Source: Aldehydirespirator sp965204415 (GTDB taxonomy: Bacteria; Actinomycetota; Acidimicrobiia; Acidimicrobiales; Aldehydirespiratoraceae). Taken from it: a DNA stretch of 64,000 nucleotides. Positions within the stretch are counted from its first letter, which is position 1; each line of letters begins with the position of its first letter. Below the pieces are notes generated by a model. The model made no database searches, was not told where the DNA came from, and worked only from the letters and a program-made list of their open reading frames with translations. The stretch spans positions 744,001 through 808,000 of the forward strand of contig CBDBEL010000004.1 in assembly GCA_965204415.1 (NCBI GenBank), in the 5' to 3' direction. The position numbers were made by a program, and so were the translations under genes. Of the stretch, positions 32,014 to 40,877 are shown one piece after another.

Positions 32014-32649
32014 CTAGAACGACGGGGGACTGGTGATTATCAGAAAGCGCGCTCCGTCGTCGCCCGAGACCCACTGGTGCGGTGTCATCGACGGGTACAG
32101 GACGGTGTCGCCCCGATTGAGCGGGATCGGGTCCCGGTCCTCCAGGCGGATCTCCACCGATCCCTCCAGCACGTGGACGACTTCCTGTCCCTCGTGCACG
32201 ATCACCTCCGAGACGACGTTCGGCTCCGCCACGGTCTCGTTGGCCTCCAGGCGATGCCCCTCGCCCGGGGTTAGGAAGCGGGTGGTGGCCCCCTCGGCGA
32301 GAAAGAACGCCTCGCCATCGTCGGCCCGCACCAGCGTGACCTCCGAGAGCGCGGGGTCGAGCAGCCCCACCGTCGTCGTTCCCAGGGCCTGGGCCACCCG
32401 GTGCAGCGCGAAGAGGCTGGGCATGGCCCGGGAGTTCTCGATCTGGGAGAGGAACGGCTGGGACAGGTCGCACCGGTCGGCGAGCTCCTGCATGGTCATG
32501 CCGGCGGCCTTGCGGCGCTGCCGGAGCGCAGGCCCGAGTTGCGGAGCGACGGACCCCGGTTCAGAGGGTCCCCAGTCAGGCGGTCCCCCGACAGAGGGTC
32601 TCCCGTCAGAGAGTCTCCGGTCCTCTGTCGCTCTGTGGTGCGTTCTCAT
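32014..32649 (-). CDS. XRE-family transcriptional regulator with C-terminal cupin
   Basis: 211 residues. A helix-turn-helix (LRQRRKAAGMTMQELADRCD, LSQPFLSQIENSRAMPSLFA) is joined to a cupin sensor domain (VSEVIVHEGQEVVHVLEGSV, LNRGDTVLYPSMTPHQWVS). This architecture usually controls a neighbouring catabolic operon and binds its substrate in the cupin. It is the only transcription factor in the island, so it is the best candidate regulator. The N-terminal 35 residues contain four 15-bp coding repeats and look dispensable. Confidence 0.9.
   Translation of the reverse strand: MRTHHRATEDRRLSDGRPSVGGPPDWGPSEPGSVAPQLGPALRQRRKAAGMTMQELADRCDLSQPFLSQIENSRAMPSLFALHRVAQALGTTTVGLLDPALSEVTLVRADDGEAFFLAEGATTRFLTPGEGHRLEANETVAEPNVVSEVIVHEGQEVVHVLEGSVEIRLEDRDPIPLNRGDTVLYPSMTPHQWVSGDDGARFLIITSPPSF
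32563..32622 (-). repeat. Four in-frame 15-bp repeats at the start of the XRE-cupin gene
   Basis: On the plus strand the units are AGAGGGTCCCCAGTC, AGGCGGTCCCCCGAC, AGAGGGTCTCCCGTC and AGAGAGTCTCCGGTC. They encode the Gly/Pro/Ser/Asp-rich N terminus before the DNA-binding domain. Confidence 0.8.
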
Positions 32650-32685
32650 CGATCTGCCTGGACATTCTAGCTCCCGAGGTCGGGC

Positions 32686-33522
32686 TCAGCCGTCAGCCAG
32701 GAAAGGCACGAGGGCGTCGACCAGGGCCGAGGGGTTGTCCACCGGCACGACATGGGTGCTGTCGGCGATCTCTACGAGGCTCGACTCCGGTGTGAGCCGG
32801 TCCATCTCGGCCATCACCTCGGCCCTCACGAAGCTGCCGGAGGCGTGGACGTGAAGCGTGGACGCCCCGATCCGGGGCAGCCGGTCCCAGTGGTCGTCGG
32901 AGCGGAACGGCCAGCGCTCGAAGAAGAACGGATCGTGCTTGGGCGCCAGGCGGCCGCCGTCCACCGGGCCGTAGCACGTGGCCGCCACCACCTCGACCAT
33001 GCCGGAGGGGGCGTTGGGGTAGGCGGCGGCCACCGCGGCGCGGACCTCGTCGTGGTCGGCATGGTCCCGGGGACGGGGGAACAGTTCGGTCTCACCCTGC
33101 TCGAAGGAGGGCTCCACGTCGACCACGGCCAGCCGTCCGACCTCGTCGGGATGCTCGTCGGCGTACTGGAGGGCGACCAGCGCCCCCCACGAGGATCCGG
33201 CGAGGTCCACGGGCGAGCCGCCGGAGATCGCCGCGACCGCGCCGGCCAGGTCGGCGACATGGTCGGCGGTGGTGTAGTCACCGCCGGGAGACCACTGGCT
33301 CTCGCCGTAGCCGCGGAAGTCGAGCGCCACCACCCGGCGGTGGGCCCGGACTCCGAGCGCCACCGCGTGCCAGTTCCAGGCGTTCCCGGTGACGCCGTGC
33401 AGGCAGACCAGCGTCGGCCCCTCACCCCCGAAGTCGAGCCCGTGGACCCGGTTGCCTGCTGCTCCCGGCACGAAGAAGTGCGCGACTCCGGCGGTGGCGG
33501 CGGTGGCGGCGGTGGTGGGCAT
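32686..33522 (-). CDS. Alpha/beta hydrolase
   Basis: 278 residues from ATG 33522, which has AGGAG eight bases upstream; longer in-frame starts lack such a site. LVCLHGVTGNAWNW is the oxyanion strand, VDLAGSSWGALVALQYA holds the nucleophile Ser, and the C-terminal His is in ADSTHVVPVDNP. Substrate cannot be named; ester or amide hydrolysis is usual. It is divergent from the first Rieske gene and lies next to the XRE-cupin regulator. Confidence 0.88.
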   Translation of the reverse strand: MPTTAATAATAGVAHFFVPGAAGNRVHGLDFGGEGPTLVCLHGVTGNAWNWHAVALGVRAHRRVVALDFRGYGESQWSPGGDYTTADHVADLAGAVAAISGGSPVDLAGSSWGALVALQYADEHPDEVGRLAVVDVEPSFEQGETELFPRPRDHADHDEVRAAVAAAYPNAPSGMVEVVAATCYGPVDGGRLAPKHDPFFFERWPFRSDDHWDRLPRIGASTLHVHASGSFVRAEVMAEMDRLTPESSLVEIADSTHVVPVDNPSALVDALVPFLADG

Positions 33523-33595
33523 GGTGACGCTCCTGGGCAGACGGAAGGCCGCGCCGACAGGGCGGCCGGGGGCGAACAGTACAGTAGCGACCGCG

Positions 33596-33613
33596 CCGGC
33601 CGGCATCGGCCGG
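33596..33613 (+). promoter_or_regulatory. 7+7 inverted repeat in the leader of the first Rieske gene
   Basis: CCGGCCG-GCAT-CGGCCGG lies between a -10-like TACAGT (about 33580) and the AAGGAGG ribosome-binding site of the TTG start at 33634. It could be an operator for the nearby XRE-cupin regulator or an mRNA hairpin. Confidence 0.5.
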
Positions 33614-33633
33614 TCTGATCAGAAGGAGGACCC

Positions 33634-34686
33634 TTGACCGCTGTCGAGGCACGCGAGACCGTCGATCCGTTCGTTCCCGAGGGGGACTCCAGGTGGTATC
33701 GGGCGATGAGGCACTTCTGGCATCCAGTCGCCTATTCGAAGGACGTGGCCGAGGGCCAGATGGTCTCGGGCAGGCTCCTCGGGGAACGCATCCTGGTCGT
33801 CCGCCACGAGGGGTCCACCCGGGCCTTCATGGACGTGTGCCGCCACAAGGGGGCCGCGCCGTCGTTGGGCTGGGTCGAGAACGGCTGCATCAACTGCCCG
33901 TACCACGGCTGGGCCTACGACATGGAGGGAACGCTGGTGTCGATCCCGGCCCGGCCCGAGCTGAGCGGGGTGCTCCAGCTGGGGCTGGTCCGCTACCTGT
34001 GCCGGGAGAGTTCCGGCATGGTCTGGGTGAGCCTGACCGACGAGCCGTGGGGCGAGCCTCCGGGGATCCCGGAGTGGGACGACCCGATCATGCGCTGGCA
34101 GACGCCCCCCTACTACGACTGGGCCACCAGCTCGCCCCGGCGCCTCGAGAACTTCGTCGACTTCGCCCACTTCCCGTTCGTCCACGAGAACGTCCTCGGC
34201 ACCAGGGACAAGCCCGAGGTCGAGCACCACGACGTGTGGCGCGAGGACGGCGCCCTCCGGTTCGACAAGATCTTCGTGGAGCCCAACGTTCCCCGCATGA
34301 AGGAGCTGCTGGAGATCGAAGACGACATCATGACGGTGCGCAACTGGTACCAGCTCACCGTGCCCGGCTCCATCTCGATGGTGCGGACCTTCCCCAACGG
34401 CAAGCGCTACGCGCTGTACATGGTGACCGCGCCCACCGGTCCGGCGACCTGCCGGAACTTCTGGCACATCGGCGCCGACTTCGTGGACACCCCCGACGAG
34501 ATGGACTTCCTGCTGGAGTTCGAGTACATGGTGCTGGACCAGGACAAGCCGGTCGTCGAGTCGCAGTGGCCCGAGCACCTGCCCGACCGTCTCAGCGCCG
34601 AGACCTACGTCAAGGTGGCCGACGACGTGACCCTGGCCTACCGCAAGTGGCTCTTCGAGCTGGCCGAGGAACTGGAGCCGCACTGA
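33634..34686 (+). CDS. Rieske non-heme iron oxygenase, alpha subunit (first)
   Basis: 350 residues. Rieske 2Fe-2S ligands C69-x-H71 (DVCRHKGAAP) and C88-x2-H91 (CPYHGWAYD). Catalytic iron site: LENFVDFAHFPFVH with the Asp-His-His pattern. Length and layout fit the N-/O-demethylase and ring-hydroxylase alpha subunits. No dedicated reductase gene is adjacent. TTG start with AAGGAGG six bases upstream. Related proteins are at 44948 and 55451; the Rieske/iron-site order is identical in all three. Confidence 0.92.
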   Translation: MTAVEARETVDPFVPEGDSRWYRAMRHFWHPVAYSKDVAEGQMVSGRLLGERILVVRHEGSTRAFMDVCRHKGAAPSLGWVENGCINCPYHGWAYDMEGTLVSIPARPELSGVLQLGLVRYLCRESSGMVWVSLTDEPWGEPPGIPEWDDPIMRWQTPPYYDWATSSPRRLENFVDFAHFPFVHENVLGTRDKPEVEHHDVWREDGALRFDKIFVEPNVPRMKELLEIEDDIMTVRNWYQLTVPGSISMVRTFPNGKRYALYMVTAPTGPATCRNFWHIGADFVDTPDEMDFLLEFEYMVLDQDKPVVESQWPEHLPDRLSAETYVKVADDVTLAYRKWLFELAEELEPH

Positions 34687-34723
34687 GCAGGCAGGAGCCC
34701 GAGCCTCGCCGACCAGGACACAG

Positions 34724-34749
34724 CGGACCACAGACGGCGGACCACAGAC
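34724..34749 (+). repeat. 14-bp-spaced direct repeat before the SDR gene
   Basis: CGGACCACAGAC occurs at 34724 and 34738, between the Rieske stop and the SDR ribosome-binding site. Confidence 0.7.
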
Positions 34750-34765
34750 ACACAGGAGGACTCTG

Positions 34766-35518
34766 ATGGGAATACTCGACGGACGGGTGATCATCGTCAC
34801 CGGCGGGGCCAAGGGCATCGGCCTGGCCTACTGCCGGGGGTTGGCCGCGGAGGGGGCGACCGTCGTGGTCGCCGACCTCAGCGACGGCCGCGGCGTGGTC
34901 TCCGAGCTCGGGGCATCGGGCGCCGAGGCGATGTCGATGCAGGTGGACGTCTCCGACGTGGACCAGACCGAGGCGATGGCCGCGGCCACGGTCGAGGCCT
35001 ATGGCCGCATCGACGGCCTGGTCAACAACGCGGCGTTCTACATGGCCGCCACCCGGGCCCCGATGGAGGACCTCCCGCCCGAGGAGTGGGACCTGTGCTT
35101 CGCGGTGAACGTGAAGGGGACCTGGCTGTGCTCGCGGGCGGTGGCACCGACCATGAGGGCCCAGGGCAGCGGCCGGATCGTGAACATCGCCTCCATGACG
35201 GTGAACGACGGCACGCCCGGTTTCCTCCACTACGTGGCGTCGAAGTCGGCCATCTGGGGGCTGACCCGAGCCATGGCCCGCGAGCTGGGCGGCTCCGGGA
35301 TCGCGGTCAACACGATCACGCCCGACTACATCCCCCACGACGAGGAGTACTCCAGCGTCCAGCCCGAGGTGGATGTGGCCATACAGGCCCGGCGGGCGTT
35401 CAAGCGGTCCCAGGTCCCCGAGGACATGGTGGGCACCCTCATCTACCTCATGAGCCCGCTGTCGGACTTCGTGACCGGCCAGAACATCTGGGTCAACGGA
35501 GGCTCCGGCTTCCACTAG
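34766..35518 (+). CDS. Short-chain dehydrogenase/reductase
   Basis: 250 residues, classical SDR. VTGGAKGIG nucleotide loop, LVNNAAFYM, IVNIASMT with catalytic Ser region, and the YxxxK pair in HYVASKSAIWG. The C terminus FVTGQNIWVNGGSGFH is standard. CAGGAGGACT precedes the ATG. Lies 79 bp behind the Rieske gene and presumably oxidises or reduces an alcohol/carbonyl intermediate of the same pathway. Confidence 0.93.
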   Translation: MGILDGRVIIVTGGAKGIGLAYCRGLAAEGATVVVADLSDGRGVVSELGASGAEAMSMQVDVSDVDQTEAMAAATVEAYGRIDGLVNNAAFYMAATRAPMEDLPPEEWDLCFAVNVKGTWLCSRAVAPTMRAQGSGRIVNIASMTVNDGTPGFLHYVASKSAIWGLTRAMARELGGSGIAVNTITPDYIPHDEEYSSVQPEVDVAIQARRAFKRSQVPEDMVGTLIYLMSPLSDFVTGQNIWVNGGSGFH

Positions 35519-35739
35519 GGGCCGAGCGAACGGACCGGCCCGATCGGGGACTGCCGACACGCTCATATTGGAAGTAGAGTTCGCTGGAATCAACCGGAGC
35601 CTTCATATATCGTCCGTATCAATAATCAAGTAACTGCGACGTGTGACCGTCGCCCGGCAATGAGGGGGCAGCCCGAAGGCTCCTGCTCTTGCTCGCCGTG
35701 GCGGCTTATCGCGTGACAGTCCCAATAGGAGGAAACCAA
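35519..35739 (+). promoter_or_regulatory. Gap before the first importer operon, probable promoter
   Basis: The stretch contains an AT-rich block (CATATATCGTCCGTATCAAT and AATCAAG, about 35605-35632) unusual for this genome, which is the likely promoter region. AATAGGAGG just before ATG 35740 is a strong ribosome-binding site. No gene is visible here. Confidence 0.45.
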
Positions 35740-37110
35740 ATGCTGAAGACCGCTATCCGCATCGTGATGGCCCTAGCTGTTGTCGCCTCGCTCGCCGCGT
35801 GCGGCAGCGACGACGAGCCGGCGCCGGTCTCGAGCGCGGCCGACGACGCGGCCGTGGCCGCGGCGGAGGCCGAAGCCGAAGCCGCCCAGGCCGAGGCCGC
35901 CGAGGCGCAGGCCGCGGCCGATGCCGCCGCCGCTGAGGCTGACGCCGCCGAGGCCGAGGCCAAGGCCGCGGCTGACGCAGCCGCCATCGCAGAGGCCGAA
36001 GCCGCGGCGGCCGCAGCCGCGCTGGCGGCTGCCGAAGCCGAGGGAGAGGCCGTCGCGGAACTCGAGGCGGAGCTCGAAGCCGCGCAGGAGGCGGCCGCTG
36101 AAGCCGAAGCCGCAGCCGCCGAAGCCGCAGCCGCAGCCGAGGAGGCGGCCGCCGAGCAGGCAGCCGCCGCCCCCAGCCAGATCGACATGGCCATGCTCGT
36201 GGTCGGCACCAAGGAGGAGGGCTGGTACGCCACGTTCATCGACAGCGTCAACCGCGTCTCGGCGTCCAACAAGTACGGCATCGAGGTCAATCTCGAGATC
36301 CTCGAGGGAATCCCCTTCGCCGAGGGCGAGCGCGTCATCCGCGACCTGGCCCAGACCGGCACCTACGAGATCATCGTCGGCCACAGCACCTTCGTGGACG
36401 GAGTCGCCGCCAACAAGGGCGACTTCCCCGACACGCTGTTCGTGTACTCGGGCTCCGGCAACGACGACCACGAGGGCGGCGACAACGCCTACTGGATCGA
36501 CGTGTTCATCCACGAGCCCGCCTACCTGGCCGGGATCATCGCCGGCATGACCACCGAGACCAACAAGATCAGCGGCGTGGCCGCGTTCCCGTTCCCCAAC
36601 GTCAACGCCCCGCTCAACGCCTTCGTCGACGGCGCCCGGTCGGTCAACCCCGACATCGAGGTGGCCGGGGTCACCTACATCGAGAGCTGGTTCGATCCGG
36701 CCACCGCGTCGGCCGCGGCCGCCGCCCAGATCGCCAACGGCTCCGACGTGATCTACGCGGAGCGCTTCGGTCCGTTCGCAGCCGCTGAGGACGCCGGCAA
36801 CGTGCGCGCCGTCGGCCACTTCACCGACCAGCTGGGCCTGTCGCCGGTGGTGCTGACCAGCGCGGTCGCGCAGTGGGACACCGCCTTCACCGACGTGCTC
36901 GACGCCTGGTACGACTACACAGTGCACGGCGTGCCCTACAACTCGCCGCCAAGCCGCATCGTCTACCAGTCGATGGTGGACGACGGCTCCTCGCTGGGCG
37001 CCATCTCCGACGACGTGCCGGCCGATGTAGTGGCCGCTGTCGAGGCGGCCCGGGCCGCGATCCTGGCCGGCGATCTGGTGGTCCCGCTCAAGTTCGACAC
37101 CTTCGAGTAG
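35740..37110 (+). CDS. BMP-family substrate-binding lipoprotein with long Ala-rich stalk
   Basis: 456 residues. Signal peptide MLKTAIRIVMALAVVASLAAC with lipobox LAAC, so it is a membrane-anchored lipoprotein. Residues ~30-145 are almost only Ala and Glu with some Asp/Lys (repeats of AEAEAA, AAAEAE), a predicted long helix/coiled coil. From ~148 comes the BMP/PnrA-like domain: MAMLVVGTKEEGWYATFID, GHSTFVDGVA, FVYSGSGND, AYLAGIIAGMTT, VAAFPFPNVNAPLNAF and YIESWFDP. BMP proteins bind nucleosides, purines and related ligands. The stalk is far longer than usual for the family. Confidence 0.9.
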   Translation: MLKTAIRIVMALAVVASLAACGSDDEPAPVSSAADDAAVAAAEAEAEAAQAEAAEAQAAADAAAAEADAAEAEAKAAADAAAIAEAEAAAAAAALAAAEAEGEAVAELEAELEAAQEAAAEAEAAAAEAAAAAEEAAAEQAAAAPSQIDMAMLVVGTKEEGWYATFIDSVNRVSASNKYGIEVNLEILEGIPFAEGERVIRDLAQTGTYEIIVGHSTFVDGVAANKGDFPDTLFVYSGSGNDDHEGGDNAYWIDVFIHEPAYLAGIIAGMTTETNKISGVAAFPFPNVNAPLNAFVDGARSVNPDIEVAGVTYIESWFDPATASAAAAAQIANGSDVIYAERFGPFAAAEDAGNVRAVGHFTDQLGLSPVVLTSAVAQWDTAFTDVLDAWYDYTVHGVPYNSPPSRIVYQSMVDDGSSLGAISDDVPADVVAAVEAARAAILAGDLVVPLKFDTFE

Positions 37111-37162
37111 TCGAGGGCGCGAGGCGGGCAGCAGCGAACAATCGACTGAATCCAAGGATCTG

Positions 37163-38719
37163 ATGGCCAACACGGCCCAGTCAGGCGCGGCCGCGCCGGG
37201 GGAGAACATCCTCGTCGCCGAAGAGGTGACGAAGGTCTTCCCCGGCGTGGTCGCCAATGACGCCGTCAACGTCGAGATCCGGCGAGGCGAGATCCACTGC
37301 CTGCTCGGGGAGAACGGCGCAGGCAAGACCACGCTGGCCGACATCCTCTACGGGGTCTACCAGCCCGACGAGGGACGGGTGCTCCTCGAAGGCCAGCCCC
37401 TGGACCTGCAGTCGCCCCGGGACGCCATCGATGCCGGGATCGGGATGGTCCACCAGCATTTCGAGCTGGTGCCCCCGCTGTCGGTCATCGAGAACGTCGT
37501 CATCGGCACCCCGGCCAAGCAGTGGCTCGACCTGACCGAGGCCCGGCGCCGTCTCGAGGACTTCTTCGAGAGCTACGACGTGCACATCGATCCCGACGCC
37601 GAGGTGGGGCGACTCTCGGTGGGGGAGCAGCAGTGGGTGGAGATCTTCAAGACGCTCTACTTCGGCGTGGAGATCCTGATCCTGGACGAGCCCACCGCCG
37701 TCCTGACCCCCCAGGGGGTGGAGGAGCTGTTCCGCATCCTGCGGGCCATGCGGGACGAGGGCCTCACCATCATCCTGATCACCCACAAGCTCAGGGAGGT
37801 GATGGCGCTGTCTGACCGGGTGACGGTGCTGCGACGCGGCCGCGTCGTCGGCACGGTGGACACCGCGGACGTGGACCAGCTCGATCTGGCCCGGATGATG
37901 GTGGGGCGCGAGGTGCTGCTGCAGATCGACAAGGCCCCTTCGGAGCCCGGCGACCCGGTGCTCGAGGCCGAGGACGTCCACCTGGAGTCCGACACCGGCC
38001 GGGGCTCGCTCGACGGGCTGTCGATCACCGTCGGCTCGGGCGAGATCGTGGGGGTGGCCGGAGTGTCGGGCAACGGCCAGAACGCGCTGTTCGACGCGCT
38101 CGTGGGTGTGCGCCACCCGTCCAGGGGCACCATCCGCATCGCGGGCCAGGACACCACCGAGACGTCGCCCTACAAGATCGCCGCCCTCGGCGTGGCCACC
38201 GTCCCGGCCGACCGCATCGCGCAGGGACTGCTGATGGACTTCAGCGTCAAGGAGAACCTGGTGCTCGGCAACCACCGCAGCCGCCAGTTCGCCCGGTCCG
38301 GTGTCCTCAACCGGACGAAGATCGACGCCTTCGCGGCCGAGTCGATCGAGAGCTTCGAGATCAAGACCCCCTCGGCGTCGCAGACCACCAGGACGCTGTC
38401 GGGCGGCAACCTGCAGAAGATAATCATGGCCCGGGAGCTCTCGGGGATGCCGTCGCTGATCGTGGCTCACCAGCCGACGAGGGGACTCGACATCGCGGCC
38501 AGCGAGTACGTGCGGCGACGGCTCGTGCAGGAACGCGACCGGGGCGCGGGCGTGCTGCTCATGTCGGAGGACCTCGACGAGATCTTCCAGCTCTCGGACC
38601 GCATCGCGGTGATCTTCGACGGCCGGATCGTCGCGGTCACCGAGCCCGAAGCCACCACCCTCGAGGAGATCGGGATGCACATGGCCGGCGCCAGCAGCGC
38701 AACCGGAGACACGCCGTGA
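37163..38719 (+). CDS. ABC transporter ATPase, nucleoside/sugar type (double ABC)
   Basis: 518 residues with two ABC halves. First: Walker A GENGAGKTT, signature LSVGEQQWVEI, Walker B ILDEPTAVLTP. Second: degenerate GVSGNGQNALFD loop, LSGGNLQKIIMAREL, HQPTRGLDI. This is the RbsA-like layout used by BMP-dependent importers such as Nup/Yuf systems. It follows the binding protein by 52 bp and overlaps the permease (GTGA at 38716). Confidence 0.94.
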   Translation: MANTAQSGAAAPGENILVAEEVTKVFPGVVANDAVNVEIRRGEIHCLLGENGAGKTTLADILYGVYQPDEGRVLLEGQPLDLQSPRDAIDAGIGMVHQHFELVPPLSVIENVVIGTPAKQWLDLTEARRRLEDFFESYDVHIDPDAEVGRLSVGEQQWVEIFKTLYFGVEILILDEPTAVLTPQGVEELFRILRAMRDEGLTIILITHKLREVMALSDRVTVLRRGRVVGTVDTADVDQLDLARMMVGREVLLQIDKAPSEPGDPVLEAEDVHLESDTGRGSLDGLSITVGSGEIVGVAGVSGNGQNALFDALVGVRHPSRGTIRIAGQDTTETSPYKIAALGVATVPADRIAQGLLMDFSVKENLVLGNHRSRQFARSGVLNRTKIDAFAAESIESFEIKTPSASQTTRTLSGGNLQKIIMARELSGMPSLIVAHQPTRGLDIAASEYVRRRLVQERDRGAGVLLMSEDLDEIFQLSDRIAVIFDGRIVAVTEPEATTLEEIGMHMAGASSATGDTP

Positions 38720-39906
38720 GCGAACAGGTCGACGACACGGCCGGCACCGGCCCCGGCGGCGAGCCCGGCAGCGGCGGCGCACGGCGCGATCCGCTGTCGC
38801 TGCTGTTCCAGCCGGGCGGGTGGCGGCTCGAGCGACGGCTGGAGACCCGTGCGGTCCACGAGCTCTACGCGACCCTCATCGCGCTGGCCATCACCGCGGT
38901 GATAATCGGCCTGCTGGTGATCATCGCGGGCGTGTCTCCTCTGAGCGCATTCTCGTCGCTGTACGACGGCGCCTTCGGCGACCGGGAGTCGGCCCTCGAG
39001 ACGCTGGTGCAGGCGACGCCGCTGATCCTCACCGGGCTGGCCGCGGCCATCGCCTTCCGGGCCGGGGTCTGGAACATCGGGGGCCAGGGCCAGTTCATCG
39101 CAGGCGCCATCGGCACCTGGTGGGTCTACGACACGATGCCCGGCCTCCCCGCGCCGCTGCTGTTCGTGGCCATGTTCGCCGGGGCCGCCGTCTTCGGAGC
39201 GGTGTGGGCGTCGGTGGCCAGCGTCCTGCTGGTCCGCTACGGAACCAACGAGATCCTCACCACGGTGATGCTGAACTTCGTCATCGACTACGGGCTGTCG
39301 TGGCTGCTGTCGGGGCCGTGGCAGGCCAACAACACGCCCTACTCCCAGACCGAGCGGATGGTCGAGAGCACATTCCTGCCCCGGTTCTTCGACGACAGCC
39401 GGCTGCATCTGGGCTTCGCCATCGCGCTGGTCATGGCGGCCGCGGTCCATTTCGTGGTGCGGCGCACCACCCTGGGATTCGAGCTGAGGGCGGTCGGGGT
39501 CAACAAGCAGGCCGCGGCGTACAAGGGCATCAGCACCGGGGCGGCCATCATCGCGGTGATGGCGATCTCGGGGGCCCTGGCCGGGATGGCCGGCGCGGGC
39601 GAGCTACTGGGCCTTCATCACCGGATCAACTTCGAGTTCGGCGAGCAGATGATCGGCTTCACAGGGATCATCATCGCCCTGGTGGCCCGGCTGCATCCCG
39701 CGGGCGTGATCGTGGTGGCCATCGCCTTCGCCGGCCTGCTCAACGGCTCGACTCAGATGCAGATCGGCACCGGCATCCCAGCCGCGCTGGTGACGGTCAT
39801 CGAAGGAGTGGCACTGGTTCTCGTGCTGCTGGCCGCGGTCGCCTGCCGCTACCGGCTGCGCAGGGCCGCCGTTCACACCGACGAGTCCGCCGAGGGTTCC
39901 GGGTAG
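38716..39906 (+). CDS. ABC transporter permease, BMP-type importer (first)
   Basis: 396 residues, about ten membrane helices of the branched-chain/ribose permease superfamily. FRAGVWNIGGQGQFIAGAIG is the conserved coupling-type loop; GFELRAVGVNKQAAAYKGI, SGALAGMAGAGELLG and GFTGIIIALVARLHPAG follow. A long polar N terminus (about 45 residues) precedes the first helix. GTG start overlaps the ATPase stop. Confidence 0.92.
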   Translation: MSEQVDDTAGTGPGGEPGSGGARRDPLSLLFQPGGWRLERRLETRAVHELYATLIALAITAVIIGLLVIIAGVSPLSAFSSLYDGAFGDRESALETLVQATPLILTGLAAAIAFRAGVWNIGGQGQFIAGAIGTWWVYDTMPGLPAPLLFVAMFAGAAVFGAVWASVASVLLVRYGTNEILTTVMLNFVIDYGLSWLLSGPWQANNTPYSQTERMVESTFLPRFFDDSRLHLGFAIALVMAAAVHFVVRRTTLGFELRAVGVNKQAAAYKGISTGAAIIAVMAISGALAGMAGAGELLGLHHRINFEFGEQMIGFTGIIIALVARLHPAGVIVVAIAFAGLLNGSTQMQIGTGIPAALVTVIEGVALVLVLLAAVACRYRLRRAAVHTDESAEGSG

Positions 39907-39911
39907 CGGCC

Positions 39912-40859
39912 ATGGAGGACTTCTTCACCTATTCGGTGATCCTGGGGATCTTCGTGGCCACCGTGAAGATCGCCACGCCGCTGCTTATCGCGGCTACCGG
40001 CGAGCTGGTCGCCGAGAGCAGCGGGATTCTGAACCTGAGCCTCGAGGGGACGATGACCATCGGCGCCTTCACCGGGTTCCTGGTCGCCAACGAGACCGGC
40101 AACCTCTGGCTGGGGCTGGTCGGGGCAGCCGTCGGCGGGGGAGCGCTGGGCCTGCTGATGGCGCTGATGACGGCCACGGTGAAGGTCAACCAGGTGGTGG
40201 CCGGCCTGGCCCTCAACATCCTGGGGCTCGGCGGCGCGTTCTTCTGGTACCGCTCCGTCTACGACGAGGGCGGCGCCGTCGCGCTCCCCACCGTGGACCG
40301 GTTCGAAACCGCCACCGTGCCCTTGCTGGCGGACATCCCGGCGGTGGGGGAGATCCTGTTCGACCAGCACTGGCTGACCTACTTCGCGGTGCTGATGGTG
40401 CCGGCCACGTTCATCTTCCTGTACCGCACGAAGTACGGGCTGGAGCTGCGCAGCATCGGCCACAACCCCGAGGCGTGCGACATGCGCGGCGTGGGAATCA
40501 TCTCGCGCCAGTACACCGCGGTGGTCTACGGGGGCGTGATGGCCGGGCTGGGAGGCGCCTTCCTGTCGCTGTCGGAGGCAGGACAGTTCTTCCCCGACAT
40601 CATCGCGGGGCGGGGCTGGATCGCCCTGGCCATCGTCATCTTCGGCAACTGGCGGGCGTCGTGGATCCTGGTCGGGTCGCTGCTGTTCGGGTTCCTGGAG
40701 GCCACCCAACTGTCGTTGCAGGCCAGCGACGTGAACCTGCCGTACCAGTTGCTGCTGGCGCTGCCATTCGTGCTGACCATCGCGGCTCTGGTCCTGAACC
40801 GCAGCCGGTCCCGGGTCCCGCTGGCCCTGACCATCCCGTACCACCGGGGCGAGCGCTAG
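39912..40859 (+). CDS. ABC transporter permease, BMP-type importer (second)
   Basis: 315 residues. TPLLIAATGELVAESSGILN, LSLEGTMTIGAFTGFLVA, ELRSIGHNPEACDMRGVGI, AGRGWIALAIVIFGNW and LPYQLLLALPFVLTI are typical of the second permease of nucleoside-type BMP importers. ATG 39912 lies five bases after the previous stop. Confidence 0.93.
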   Translation: MEDFFTYSVILGIFVATVKIATPLLIAATGELVAESSGILNLSLEGTMTIGAFTGFLVANETGNLWLGLVGAAVGGGALGLLMALMTATVKVNQVVAGLALNILGLGGAFFWYRSVYDEGGAVALPTVDRFETATVPLLADIPAVGEILFDQHWLTYFAVLMVPATFIFLYRTKYGLELRSIGHNPEACDMRGVGIISRQYTAVVYGGVMAGLGGAFLSLSEAGQFFPDIIAGRGWIALAIVIFGNWRASWILVGSLLFGFLEATQLSLQASDVNLPYQLLLALPFVLTIAALVLNRSRSRVPLALTIPYHRGER

Positions 40860-40877
40860 ACGGCAGGTGAAGCGGCC

